The notes beneath the pieces are model-generated. The model saw nothing but the letters and a program-made list of their open reading frames with translations, was not told the origin of the DNA and ran no database searches. A stretch of DNA of 64,000 bases from Reyranella massiliensis 521 (GTDB lineage: Bacteria; Pseudomonadota; Alphaproteobacteria; Reyranellales; Reyranellaceae), in assembly GCF_000312425.1 (NCBI RefSeq), contig NZ_HE997181.1, positions 1,671,829 through 1,735,828 on the forward strand. Reading direction: 5' to 3'. Of this stretch, positions 33,411 to 41,530 are shown piece after piece; position 1 is the stretch's first letter, and every line of letters starts with the position of its first letter. The position numbers and the translations under genes are program-made.

Positions 33411-33440
33411 TGCTCCCGGGCAAAAGAGACTCCGGGAGCA
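33411..33440 (+). promoter_or_regulatory. Hairpin sequestering the Shine-Dalgarno of a Bug receptor gene
   Basis: TGCTCCCGG and CCGGGAGCA form a perfect 9-bp stem (10 with a G-U pair) around a 12-nt A-rich loop. The right arm contains GGGAG, the ribosome-binding site of the receptor gene that starts 6 nt downstream. No T-run follows. It may instead end the prfB/small-protein message. Confidence 0.55.
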
Positions 33441-33446
33441 AACGCC

Positions 33447-34424
33447 ATGGGCAAGCAGAAGATTGGGCGCCGTCCTTTCATCTCGATGACGGCCGCGGGG
33501 CTGGTCGCGGCGCCCGCCATCGCCTCGGCGCAGAGCGATTGGCCGAGCCGGCAAATCCGCATCGTCATTCCTTACCCGCCGGGCGGCCCGTCCGATGTCA
33601 CGACGCGGATCGTGCTGGAGCGGGCGGGCTCGATCCTGGGCCAGAGCATCCTGTTCGACAACAAGGGCGGCGCCAGCGGCGCGATCGGCGCGGAGCACGT
33701 CAAGAACACGGTGCCCGACGGCTACACGTTCCTCATGTCGACCACGGCCATGGTCTGCATCACGCAGCACCTGCAGCCGCTGCCCTACGATCCCGCCGCC
33801 GACTTCGTTCCGGTGGCACGGCACGCGACGTCCTGGATCGGCATGGGCATCAACCCGCAGGTGCCGTCGAACAACCTTCAGGAGTTCATCACCTACGCCA
33901 AGGCCAATCCCGGCAAGATCAACTTCGGATCGGCGGGGCTCGCCACGATCACCCAGCTCTATGGCGAGATCTTCAACATCGAGGCTGGCGTGAAGATGGT
34001 CCATGTGCCCTACAAGGGCAGCGCACCGGCGACCAACGACCTGCTGTCGGGCCAGATCCAGGTCCAGTTCGATCCGACGACCTTGCCGCATATCGCGGCT
34101 GGCCGCTTGAAGTGCTTCGCCATCGCCAGCGAGAAGCGCTGGCCGGGCCGGCTCGATATCCCGACCCTGAAGGAGCAGGGCTACGGCAAGATGGGCGGCG
34201 ATGCCTGGTATGGCATCCTGGCGCCGCGAGGAACCAGCCCTGCCGTCGTCAACAAGATGAGCCGCGCGATCGGCGAGGCGGCGGCGATGCCGGACATCAA
34301 CGAGAAGCTCGTCGCCAGCGGCAACTATCCGAGCTACCTCGAAGCCCTGGCGTTCCGCGAAACCATCGCCCGCGAAGCGCAATCCTTCGGCGAGATCATC
34401 AAGAAGGCCGGAATCAAGATTTGA
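33447..34424 (+). CDS. Bug/TctC-family periplasmic substrate-binding protein
   Basis: 325-residue receptor with a Tat-like signal (GRRPFISMTAAGLVAAPAIASA). Family landmarks: IRIVIPYPPGGPSDVTTRIVLERAGSILGQSILFDNKGGASGAIGAEHVK, PDGYTFLMSTTAMV, NFGSAGLATITQLYGEIFNIEAGVKMVHVPYKGSAPATNDLLSGQIQVQF, and KCFAIASEKRWP. The ATG at 33447 is chosen over upstream in-frame codons that would translate the hairpin. No membrane partners are nearby; a second receptor follows in tandem. Confidence 0.92.
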   Translation: MGKQKIGRRPFISMTAAGLVAAPAIASAQSDWPSRQIRIVIPYPPGGPSDVTTRIVLERAGSILGQSILFDNKGGASGAIGAEHVKNTVPDGYTFLMSTTAMVCITQHLQPLPYDPAADFVPVARHATSWIGMGINPQVPSNNLQEFITYAKANPGKINFGSAGLATITQLYGEIFNIEAGVKMVHVPYKGSAPATNDLLSGQIQVQFDPTTLPHIAAGRLKCFAIASEKRWPGRLDIPTLKEQGYGKMGGDAWYGILAPRGTSPAVVNKMSRAIGEAAAMPDINEKLVASGNYPSYLEALAFRETIAREAQSFGEIIKKAGIKI

Positions 34425-34441
34425 CGTGCGGCTCCGGTGTC

Positions 34442-34469
34442 TTGTTGCGTCGTCCGTTCGGCGCAACAA
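34442..34469 (+). promoter_or_regulatory. Hairpin in the gap between tandem Bug receptor genes
   Basis: TTGTTGCG and CGCAACAA pair perfectly over 8 bp and extend inward through T-G, C-G and G-C to an 11-bp stem with a 6-nt loop. It ends 7 nt before the ATG of the second receptor and occupies the place of the Shine-Dalgarno, which is otherwise not visible. It could differentially protect the first receptor's mRNA or control translation of the second. Confidence 0.5.
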
Positions 34470-34476
34470 TGACTAC

Positions 34477-35451
34477 ATGACTGGAACATCGCGCCGTATT
34501 CTTCTCAAGGCTGCCACGGCCAGCCTGGCTTTTCCCGCCATTGTCCGCGCTCAGGGGACCTGGCCCAACAAGCCGATCCGATGTGTCGTCGCGCTGCCGC
34601 CGGGCGGCGGTACGGATGCCATCGGACGGAAGGCCATGCAGCGCCTGTCGGAAGTGCTGGGCGTTCCCGTCGTTGTCGAGAACAAGCCCGGTGCCGGCGG
34701 AACGATCGGCAGCGATGTCGTCGCCAAGGCCGAACCGGATGGCTATACGCTCGGCATCGCAACGGCGAGCAGCCACGCGGCGGCGCCGGTGTTCCGCAAG
34801 GATCTCCCATACGACCCGGTAAAGTCGTTTACCGCCGTCACGCTGCTGGGCACCACGCCCTACATTCTGATCGGCGGGCCGGCCGCAGGTTCGAAGGACC
34901 TCGCGGGCTTCATTGCGGCCACCAAGGCCAATCCGGGCAAGGTTCCCTGCGCTTCGCTCGGCACCTCGACGCTCGGCTACCTGCTGACGAAGCAGTTCGA
35001 GTTGATCGCCGGCCTGAAGATGATCGACGTGCCCTACAAGGGGTCGGGCGTTGCCTATCCCGACCTGATGAACGGCACCGTTGCCGTGATGCTCGACAAT
35101 CCTTCGGGCTCGGCTGGACTGGTGCGCGAGGGGCGGCTGACGGGGTTTGCCGTGACGCGCAAGTCGCCGGTGCTGCCGGACGTGCCGACCTTCGAGAGCC
35201 TGGGCGTGAAGGGCTTCGATGACGTCTTCTGGTATGGCGTCGTTGCCCCGGCCGGTCTGCCGCAGGAGATCGCGCAGCGCATCCAGAAGGCGCTGGCCGA
35301 TGGCTTCCTCGTCGATCCGGGCCGCGCGGCGTTGCGGGCCATGGACGTCGAGCCCGTCATGTCGACCCCGCAGGAGTTCGCGAGTCTGATGGCGAAGCAG
35401 ACCGCCGATCTGCGCGCGCTCGCGGATCGTCTCGGTATCAAGCCGGAATAA
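34477..35451 (+). CDS. Bug/TctC-family periplasmic substrate-binding protein
   Basis: 324-residue receptor with a textbook twin-arginine signal (SRRILLKAATASLAFPAIVRA). The body shows IRCVVALPPGGGTDAIGRKAMQRLSEVLGVPVVVENKPGAGGTIGSDVVAKAEPDGYTL, the VPYKGSGVAYPDLMNGTVAVMLDN segment and LTGFAVTRKSPVLPDVPTFESLG. It is clearly divergent from the receptor just upstream, so a recent duplication is unlikely. A class II aldolase gene follows 14 bp later; the ligand may be a hydroxy- or sugar acid metabolised by that enzyme (inference). Confidence 0.92.
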   Translation: MTGTSRRILLKAATASLAFPAIVRAQGTWPNKPIRCVVALPPGGGTDAIGRKAMQRLSEVLGVPVVVENKPGAGGTIGSDVVAKAEPDGYTLGIATASSHAAAPVFRKDLPYDPVKSFTAVTLLGTTPYILIGGPAAGSKDLAGFIAATKANPGKVPCASLGTSTLGYLLTKQFELIAGLKMIDVPYKGSGVAYPDLMNGTVAVMLDNPSGSAGLVREGRLTGFAVTRKSPVLPDVPTFESLGVKGFDDVFWYGVVAPAGLPQEIAQRIQKALADGFLVDPGRAALRAMDVEPVMSTPQEFASLMAKQTADLRALADRLGIKPE

Positions 35452-35465
35452 GAAAGGACAACACC

Positions 35466-36221
35466 ATGGATGGCAGCACGAGCCCGGCCTTCAAGGTCAA
35501 CGAACTGACACCCGATCCCAATGTCCAGTTCGATCCCAAGGTAACGAAGAGCTACGTTATCTACGCCCATCGCCTGGCCGCACGCGGGCTGGTCAACAGC
35601 AGCGTGGGTGGCATGGTGATCCGCGTCGCCCATCCCGATCACGCCGATGGCGTCTGCTACGCCAAGCCTCAAGGCATCAGCCTGGAGGAGGTGGAGGAAG
35701 ATGATCTGGTGATCACCGACATCCCGTACGGCCGCATCCTGCGTGGCGAGCGGGCGACGACGGTGGGGCATCAGATGAATCGCGAGATCCTGCGCCTGCG
35801 GCCCGACGTCAACGCGGTGATCCATCTGCATCATGACGAGATGATCGCCTTCATGGCCGCCGGCTATGACCAGATCCGTTCGTTCAGTCTGACCTACGGC
35901 TACCTTATGCAGAAGCCGGCGCACTATCTGCCGGCCAGCATCAACGTCGAGGAGGATGTCGGACCGATCAAGACGTTCATCCAGGACACCAACTGCATCA
36001 TCATGAAGCGTCACGGCTTCACGGTGCTTGGGCGCAGCGTGTCGGAAGCCTACCATCGCACCTGCGTGCTGGTGAGCGAGATCAAGCGCAACATCATCGT
36101 CGAGCAGCTCTGCGCGGCCAACGGCCGGACGCCGGAATACATCACCGACGAGGAACTGGCGCACATGTTCTCCCATGGCGACGCCGTGATGTACCCGAAG
36201 GTGGTCAAGAGGAACGGGTAA
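35466..36221 (+). CDS. Class II aldolase/adducin-family protein
   Basis: 251-residue zinc-dependent aldolase or decarboxylase-like enzyme. The family pattern is visible: an early AARGLVNSSVGGMVIRV segment, VNAVIHLHHDEMIAFMA (the paired metal-binding His), YLPASINVEEDVGP, and IIMKRHGFTVLGRSVSEAYHRTCVLVSEIKRN (third His and helix). Relatives cleave fuculose- or ribulose-phosphates, or act on hydroxy-acids. AGAAAGG precedes the ATG. It is the third gene of a likely receptor-receptor-aldolase operon. Confidence 0.87.
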   Translation: MDGSTSPAFKVNELTPDPNVQFDPKVTKSYVIYAHRLAARGLVNSSVGGMVIRVAHPDHADGVCYAKPQGISLEEVEEDDLVITDIPYGRILRGERATTVGHQMNREILRLRPDVNAVIHLHHDEMIAFMAAGYDQIRSFSLTYGYLMQKPAHYLPASINVEEDVGPIKTFIQDTNCIIMKRHGFTVLGRSVSEAYHRTCVLVSEIKRNIIVEQLCAANGRTPEYITDEELAHMFSHGDAVMYPKVVKRNG

Positions 36222-36234
36222 GGGCGGGCGGCTC

Positions 36235-37845
36235 TCAGACCGCCGCCATCCGCACCATATCCGCGCACTTCTCGCCGATCATGATCGATGGCGCGTTGGT
36301 GTTGCCGGCGACGATGTTCGGCATGATGGAGGCATCGGCAACCCGCAGGCCGGCGATGCCGTGGACCTTGAGCTGCGGATCGACCACGTCGTCGGGGCCG
36401 TGGCCCATGCGGCAGGTGCCGACGGGATGCAGGTTGGAGACGCCGGTGCTGCGCAGGTAATCGCGCAGTGCAGGTTCCTCGGCGACGCCGGGACCCGGCA
36501 TGATCTCTTCGACGACGAACGGCTTCAGCGCCGGCTGCCTCCCGATCTCGCGGCAGAGGCGCATGCCCTGGAGCATGGCGTTCCAGTCGTTGGCGGTCCG
36601 CAGGAAGTTGAACCTGATCTCGGGCGCGGCCATTGGATCGGCCGACTTCAGCCGCACCGTGCCGCGGCCATCGGGACGCAGATGCACGGGGCTGAGGCCA
36701 AAGGCGGAGAAGGGCTGGGCCTGCACGCCGTTGCGGTCGCGGGTCTTGATGGCCCAGGCGAACATATTGATCTGCAGGTCGGGCCGCTCCAGCCGCTTGT
36801 CGCTGCGCACCATGGCGCCGACATAGAGGCCCATGCTGGCGAGCGGCCCGGTGCGGCCGAGCGCATACATCGCGCCGGCGAGGAGGCGACGCGGCAGGCT
36901 GTTCGCCAGGTCGTTCATGGTGACCGCCTGGCTGCACTTGTAGGCGATGTAGGTGTTGAAGTGATCGTGCAGGTGGCTGCCCACGCCCGGCATGTCCCTG
37001 ACGACGTCGATGCCGTGCTGCTTGAGATGCTCGGCCGGGCCGAGGCCTGACAGCAGGAGGAGCTGCGGCGAGCCATAGACGCCGCCGGAGACGATTACCT
37101 CGCGATTGGCCCGCGCCGTCTGCAGGCCGGCCGGTGTCCTGTATTCGACGCCGACGGCGCGGCCGTTTTCGATCAGCACCCTGGTGGCATGGGCCGAGGT
37201 CGCAATCGTGAGGTTCCGGCGCTTCTTCGCCTCGCGCAGATAGGCCCGTGCGCTCGACCAGCGCCGCGCCTTGTTGATGGTGGTCTGGTAGTAGCCGACG
37301 CCTTCCTGCGTCGCGCCGTTGAAGTCGGGGTTGGCCGGGATGCCGGCCTCGACCGCGGCGTCGTGCATCGCCTTGGCCAGCGTCGGCTGCCAGCGATGAT
37401 CCTGGACCTTGAGCGGGCCGCCGGTGCCGTGGAATGCGTCGGCGCCGCGTTCATTGTCTTCGGCGCGCTTGAAGTAGGGGAGGACGGAGTCGTAGTCCCA
37501 ACCCTCGCAGCCACGTTGTCTCCACTCGTCGTAGTCGGCGGCGTTGCCGCGCATGTAGACCATGCCGTTGATCGAGCTGGTGCCGCCCAGCACCTTGCCG
37601 CGCGGCTGGTACATGATGCGGTTGTTCAGTTCGGGCTCCGGCTCGCTGTCGAACATCCAGTTGACCTTCGGATTGTTGAAGGTCTTGTGATAGCCGAGCG
37701 GCACATGGATCCACGGATAGGTGTCGCTGGGACCCGCTTCGAGCAGGAGCACCGAGTAGCGGCCGTCCTCGCTCAGCCTGCCGGCGACGGCGCAGCCGGC
37801 CGAGCCTGCGCCGGTGACGATGAAATCGAATTTTCCCCCGTCCAT
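36235..37845 (-). CDS. GMC-family FAD-dependent oxidoreductase (choline dehydrogenase-like)
   Basis: 536-residue flavoprotein oxidising an alcohol. It has the N-terminal dinucleotide motif (FIVTGAGSAGCAVAGRL), the GMC signatures GKVLGGTSSINGMVYMRGN and GVYGSPQLLLLSGLGPAEHL, and the C-terminal catalytic histidine in STGVSNLHPVGTCRMG plus NTNAPSIMIGEKCADMV. Relatives act on choline, alkanols or polyethylene glycol. The ATG at 37845 is chosen; a much longer in-frame reading into the divergent transporter gene is a shadow. It converges on the aldolase gene with 13 bp between them. Confidence 0.92.
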   Translation of the reverse strand: MDGGKFDFIVTGAGSAGCAVAGRLSEDGRYSVLLLEAGPSDTYPWIHVPLGYHKTFNNPKVNWMFDSEPEPELNNRIMYQPRGKVLGGTSSINGMVYMRGNAADYDEWRQRGCEGWDYDSVLPYFKRAEDNERGADAFHGTGGPLKVQDHRWQPTLAKAMHDAAVEAGIPANPDFNGATQEGVGYYQTTINKARRWSSARAYLREAKKRRNLTIATSAHATRVLIENGRAVGVEYRTPAGLQTARANREVIVSGGVYGSPQLLLLSGLGPAEHLKQHGIDVVRDMPGVGSHLHDHFNTYIAYKCSQAVTMNDLANSLPRRLLAGAMYALGRTGPLASMGLYVGAMVRSDKRLERPDLQINMFAWAIKTRDRNGVQAQPFSAFGLSPVHLRPDGRGTVRLKSADPMAAPEIRFNFLRTANDWNAMLQGMRLCREIGRQPALKPFVVEEIMPGPGVAEEPALRDYLRSTGVSNLHPVGTCRMGHGPDDVVDPQLKVHGIAGLRVADASIMPNIVAGNTNAPSIMIGEKCADMVRMAAV

Positions 37846-37865
37846 GTCGCAGAGCGTACCGTCTC

Positions 37866-37888
37866 GCGGGAGAGCGCGCGACTCCCGC
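37866..37888. promoter_or_regulatory. Inverted repeat between the GMC oxidoreductase and MFS genes
   Basis: GCGGGAG, 9 bp, CTCCCGC. It is a perfect 7-bp dyad in a 57-bp divergent intergenic region, 20 bp from the oxidoreductase start and 14 bp from the transporter start. It could be an operator for a shared regulator or a leader hairpin for either gene. Confidence 0.4.
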
Positions 37889-37902
37889 CGCATCGCCATG
37901 CC

Positions 37903-39135
37903 ATGCTGGGCGAAATGGAAGACGGCAGCAGGACCCCGGCGATCTTCGACCTCTATCTCGCCCTCGGTGCGATGACGGTCCAGCAGACCTTCGCGACGAT
38001 GGGACGCTCGACCGTGCCGCTTATCGCCGCCGCCATCGTCGCGGATCTCCACATAGATCCGGCGCTGGTCGGCATCTATCTCGCCATCGGCTCCGTTGCG
38101 GCCTTCATCACCACCATGGGATGCGGCGGCTTCATCCAGCGCTATGGCGCGCTGCGCATGACCCAGGTCGGCATGCTGGCCCTGGGGGCAGGCCTCGCGG
38201 TGGTGGTGTCCGGCTGGCTGGCCTTGTTCGCCGTCGGCGCCTTCGTCGGCGGCCTGGGGCAGGCGCTGTCGACGCCCTCCAGTTCGCATCTGCTGGGCCG
38301 GCTCTCGCCGAAACATCTGGCGCCGCTCGTCTTCTCGATCAAGCAGACCGGCGTTCCGGTGGGCCTGATGCTGGCCGGCGTCGTGGCGCCGGCGCTGGCC
38401 ACAGAAGCCGGCTGGCGCACGGCGCTTCTGGTTGTCGCCGGCATCTGCGTCCTGACCGTTATCGCGCTGCAGCCGTTGCGCGGGCGCTTCGATACCGACC
38501 GCAATCCCAACCAGCCGCTGTCGCCGGCCGATATCCGGGCCAACGTCGCGAGCGTCGTGCGCAATCCGGCGCTGCGCGCACTCTGCCTGGCGATGTTCAG
38601 TTTCGTCGGTCTGCAGACGCTCTTCACCGGCTTCTTCGTGCTCTATCTCGTGCGCGGGCTCGGCTACGACCTGGAACGCGCCGGCTTCGTCTTCGCCATT
38701 GCCGTGGCCGTGGCCGTGCCGGCCCGCATCGGATGGGGCTGGCTGGCGTCGCGGTTCGTGAAGCCGGCGACGTTGCTGGCGGTGCTGGGCGTGGGCATGG
38801 CGGCGGCCGCGGCGCTGACCGCCAGCATCGATCCTGCATGGCCCACCTGGGTCGCCGCGGTGATCGCCACGTTGTTGAGCGTCACCGCCGTGAGCTGGCA
38901 CGGCGTCCTGCTGGCCGAGGTGGCAAGGCTCTCGCCGCCCGGCCGCATCGGCGCCACCACCGGCGCCGTGCTGGCGTTCGGCGATGCGGGCGCATTGCTC
39001 CTGCCGCTGCTGTTCAGCGCGGCGCTCACGCTCACCGGCGGCTACGCCACGGGCTTCCTGATCGGCGGCGGGCTGGCGCTGATCGTCGGAGGGCTGGGCC
39101 TGCACCAGCGGCTTCGTGCTAGCATCACGCCATGA
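37903..39135 (+). CDS. Major facilitator superfamily transporter
   Basis: 410-residue inner-membrane protein with about 12 hydrophobic segments, e.g. LIAAAIVADLHIDPALVGIYLAIGSVAAFIT, LALGAGLAVVVSGWLALFAVGAFVGGLG, and ATGFLIGGGLALIVGGLGL. The loop between the halves carries DTDRNPNQPLSPADIRANV. Similar carriers export drugs or take up organic acids; nothing fixes the substrate. Starts at 37903 and 37915 are both possible. The stop overlaps the aldo/keto reductase ATG (ATGA), so these two are coupled. Confidence 0.88.
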   Translation: MLGEMEDGSRTPAIFDLYLALGAMTVQQTFATMGRSTVPLIAAAIVADLHIDPALVGIYLAIGSVAAFITTMGCGGFIQRYGALRMTQVGMLALGAGLAVVVSGWLALFAVGAFVGGLGQALSTPSSSHLLGRLSPKHLAPLVFSIKQTGVPVGLMLAGVVAPALATEAGWRTALLVVAGICVLTVIALQPLRGRFDTDRNPNQPLSPADIRANVASVVRNPALRALCLAMFSFVGLQTLFTGFFVLYLVRGLGYDLERAGFVFAIAVAVAVPARIGWGWLASRFVKPATLLAVLGVGMAAAAALTASIDPAWPTWVAAVIATLLSVTAVSWHGVLLAEVARLSPPGRIGATTGAVLAFGDAGALLLPLLFSAALTLTGGYATGFLIGGGLALIVGGLGLHQRLRASITP

Positions 39136-40106
39136 AGACCAAGCTCCTCGGCCGTACCGGCATCTCCGTCTCGCAACTCTGCTTCGGCACCATGTCCTTC
39201 GGCGGCGACGCCGACGAAGCCACTTCCGCCGCGATGTACAAGGCAGTCCGCGACGCCGGCATCAACTTCTTCGACTCGGCCAACGAGTACAACAAGGGCA
39301 GGTCCGAGGAGATTCTGGGCCGCCTCGCCAAGGATCATCGCGACGATCTCGTCATCACCACCAAGTGCTTCAATCCGACCGGCCCCGACGTCAACGCCCG
39401 CGGCGCCAACCGCCGCCATGTCGCCAAGGCGGTCGAGGCGAGCCTGAGGCGCCTGCAGACCGACCGGATCGACGTGCTGTTCCTGCACCGCTTCGATCAG
39501 GTGACGCCGATCGACGAGATGATGCGCGCCCTCGAAGACCTCGTGCGCTCCGGCAAGGTGATCTATCCCGCCGTCAGCAACTGGTCGGCGTGGCAGACGC
39601 AGCGCGCGGTCGACATCCAGGAGCGGCACAACTGGGCGCGTCTGCAGGTCGTGCAGCCGATGTACAACCTCGTGAAGCGCCAGGCCGAGGTCGAGATCCT
39701 GCCGATGGCGGCGGCCAACGGCATCGGCGTCATTCCCTACAGCCCGGCCGCAGCGGGGCTGCTCTCGGGCAAGTATCTCGGCCAGGCGTCGGGCCGGCTC
39801 AAGACCAACAAGATGTACGAGGCGCGCTACGGCGAGGCCTGGGCTTTCGAGGTCGCGGAGAAATACGTGGCCTTCTGCAAGCAGAAGGGCCTGCATCCTG
39901 TCAGCGCCGCCATCGCCTGGGTGGGCGCGCATCCGGCGATCACTGCGCCGATCGTGGGCGCCCGCAATCTCGACCAGCTCAAGGACTCGCTGGCCTCGGT
40001 GAAGGTCGACATGACACCGGAGCTCTATCGCGAGATCGCCGATCTGTCGCGCACGCCGCCGCCGGCCACCGACCGGCTGGAGGAACAGAAGGTGGCGCGA
40101 GGCTGA
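39132..40106 (+). CDS. Aldo/keto reductase
   Basis: 324-residue NAD(P)H-dependent TIM-barrel oxidoreductase. The catalytic tetrad is visible: Asp in NFFDSAN, Tyr in NEYNKGRSEEILG, Lys in LVITTKCF and His in DVLFLHRFD. C-terminal cofactor-binding elements are APIVGARNLDQLKDSLASV. It belongs to the group near YajO/GSP69 that reduces aldehydes or sugar ketones. It is translationally coupled to the MFS gene, so the pair may import and reduce one compound (inference). Confidence 0.92.
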   Translation: MKTKLLGRTGISVSQLCFGTMSFGGDADEATSAAMYKAVRDAGINFFDSANEYNKGRSEEILGRLAKDHRDDLVITTKCFNPTGPDVNARGANRRHVAKAVEASLRRLQTDRIDVLFLHRFDQVTPIDEMMRALEDLVRSGKVIYPAVSNWSAWQTQRAVDIQERHNWARLQVVQPMYNLVKRQAEVEILPMAAANGIGVIPYSPAAAGLLSGKYLGQASGRLKTNKMYEARYGEAWAFEVAEKYVAFCKQKGLHPVSAAIAWVGAHPAITAPIVGARNLDQLKDSLASVKVDMTPELYREIADLSRTPPPATDRLEEQKVARG

Positions 40107-40112
40107 CGCGTC

Positions 40113-40577
40113 TCAGCCCCGATCGCAGACGTCGACCCATTCGGCGTTGACCAAGGCGGCCATGCGGTCCGGGCTGATCCGCAGGGCGGAGTTCGTGGAG
40201 CCGGCAGCCGGCACGACCTCGTCGAATTCCTTGAGCGAGACGTCGCAATAGACGGGCAGGGGCGTCGCGAGCCCGAACGGGCAGACGCCGCCCACCGGAT
40301 GGCCGGTCAAGGCCACGACCTCGTCCTGTCCCAGCATGCGCGGCTTGCCGCCCAGCACATCCTTGATCTTGCGATTGTTCAGCCGCGCATCGCCTGCCGT
40401 CACGATCAGGAACGTGCGGTCCTTGATCCTGAGCGACAGCGTCTTGGCGATCTGCGCCGGCGCAACGCCATGGCCCCTCGCGGCCATCTCGACCGTGGCG
40501 GTGCTGGCATCGAGTTCGACGATGGAGATGTCGGGCGCGTGTGCGGCGAAGAACGCACGCACGGTCTCTACGCTCAT
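40113..40577 (-). CDS. YbaK/EbsC-family aminoacyl-tRNA deacylase
   Basis: 154-residue trans-editing protein fold (YbaK/ProX) that hydrolyses mischarged aminoacyl-tRNAs such as Cys- or Ala-tRNAPro. Motifs: VEMAARGHGVAPAQIAKTLSLRI with the conserved AxxxKTL lysine, FLIVTAGDARLNNRKIKDVLG and LTGHPVGGVCPFGL, the family's GGVxPxG loop. Length equals the free-standing type. Which mischarged tRNA it edits is not determinable. Confidence 0.88.
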   Translation of the reverse strand: MSVETVRAFFAAHAPDISIVELDASTATVEMAARGHGVAPAQIAKTLSLRIKDRTFLIVTAGDARLNNRKIKDVLGGKPRMLGQDEVVALTGHPVGGVCPFGLATPLPVYCDVSLKEFDEVVPAAGSTNSALRISPDRMAALVNAEWVDVCDRG

Positions 40578-40690
40578 GTCTGTGCAACCTTGCTATGTCG
40601 TCATGCCCTTGAACATCGGGGCGGGGCAACTTAGCGTCGCGCTCCACAAGAGGTAAGAGCCCAGCGAGTGGGTTAGAGGGAAGGACACAC

Positions 40691-41530
40691 ATGCCGACGA
40701 TCGACGCCCAGGTCCATTGCTACGAACGCAATCATCCGGGCCGGCCTTGGGCGGCAGTGCTCGCGGGGCCGCCCGAAGTCACTGCCGAAGACATGATCAA
40801 GGCGATGGACGAGGTCGGCGTCGACGGCGCTCTGCTGGTCTCCGTCTACACGATGTATCGCTGGGACGAGAGCTACGCCGTCGCGGTGCAGAAGGCCCAT
40901 CCAGGTCGCTTCGGCGTCATCAAGCCAGTGAACGCCAACGACCCCAAGGTCGCCGACACGATTGCGGACTGGGCGGCGATGGACGGCACGGTGGCCATCC
41001 GCATCATGTTCACGCCGGAGATTTCGACCGACGCCGCCGATCCCGGCATCAACCGCGTGCTGGCCGCGGCGGCGAAGCACGATCTGCCGGTGAACCTGAT
41101 GGCACGCGGCCGCCTGGAACAGGTCGCGGAGCTTGCCAAGCGCAACCCGAACACGACGCTGGTCATCGACCACCTGGGCCTCGAACAGCCCTTTGCGCCG
41201 CCGGCCCCGCCGCAGCCATGGCAGGAACTACCGAAGCTTCTGGCACTCGCCGCGCATCCCAATGTCGTGGTCAAGATCACCGGCGCCTGCACGCTCAGCC
41301 ACGAGAAGTTCCCCTACAAGGATATCTGGGATCCGCTCGGCCGCATCTTCGATGCCTTCAGCCTCGACCGCTGCATGTGGGGAACCGACTGGACGCGCGC
41401 GGTGGCGCTGCTCACCTACAAGGAAGGCGTCGATGCCTTCCGTGTCACAGATCGCCTCTCCGACAGCGACCGTGCCGTGCTGATGGGCGGCTCGCTGCAA
41501 AAGATCTACGGCTGGTCGCCGAAGAAATGA
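40691..41530 (+). CDS. Amidohydrolase-2 family protein
   Basis: 279-residue TIM-barrel hydrolase or decarboxylase of the LigI/4-sulfomuconolactonase type. It starts IDAQVHCYE, where typical members have HxH; the first metal ligand is Gln here, so it may be metal-independent like LigI. Further landmarks are DGTVAIRIMFTPE, LVIDHLGLEQPF, VVKITGACTL and RCMWGTDWTRAV (late Asp). Aromatic lactone or dicarboxylate hydrolysis is plausible. AGAGGGAAGG precedes the ATG, and the stop overlaps the next ATG by 4 nt. Confidence 0.85.
   Translation: MPTIDAQVHCYERNHPGRPWAAVLAGPPEVTAEDMIKAMDEVGVDGALLVSVYTMYRWDESYAVAVQKAHPGRFGVIKPVNANDPKVADTIADWAAMDGTVAIRIMFTPEISTDAADPGINRVLAAAAKHDLPVNLMARGRLEQVAELAKRNPNTTLVIDHLGLEQPFAPPAPPQPWQELPKLLALAAHPNVVVKITGACTLSHEKFPYKDIWDPLGRIFDAFSLDRCMWGTDWTRAVALLTYKEGVDAFRVTDRLSDSDRAVLMGGSLQKIYGWSPKK

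Noticed and set aside
37846..39105. Upstream extension of the GMC oxidoreductase frame (956 codons in total)
   Set aside because: The extension is antisense to the MFS transporter; the flavin motif begins right after the ATG at 37845.
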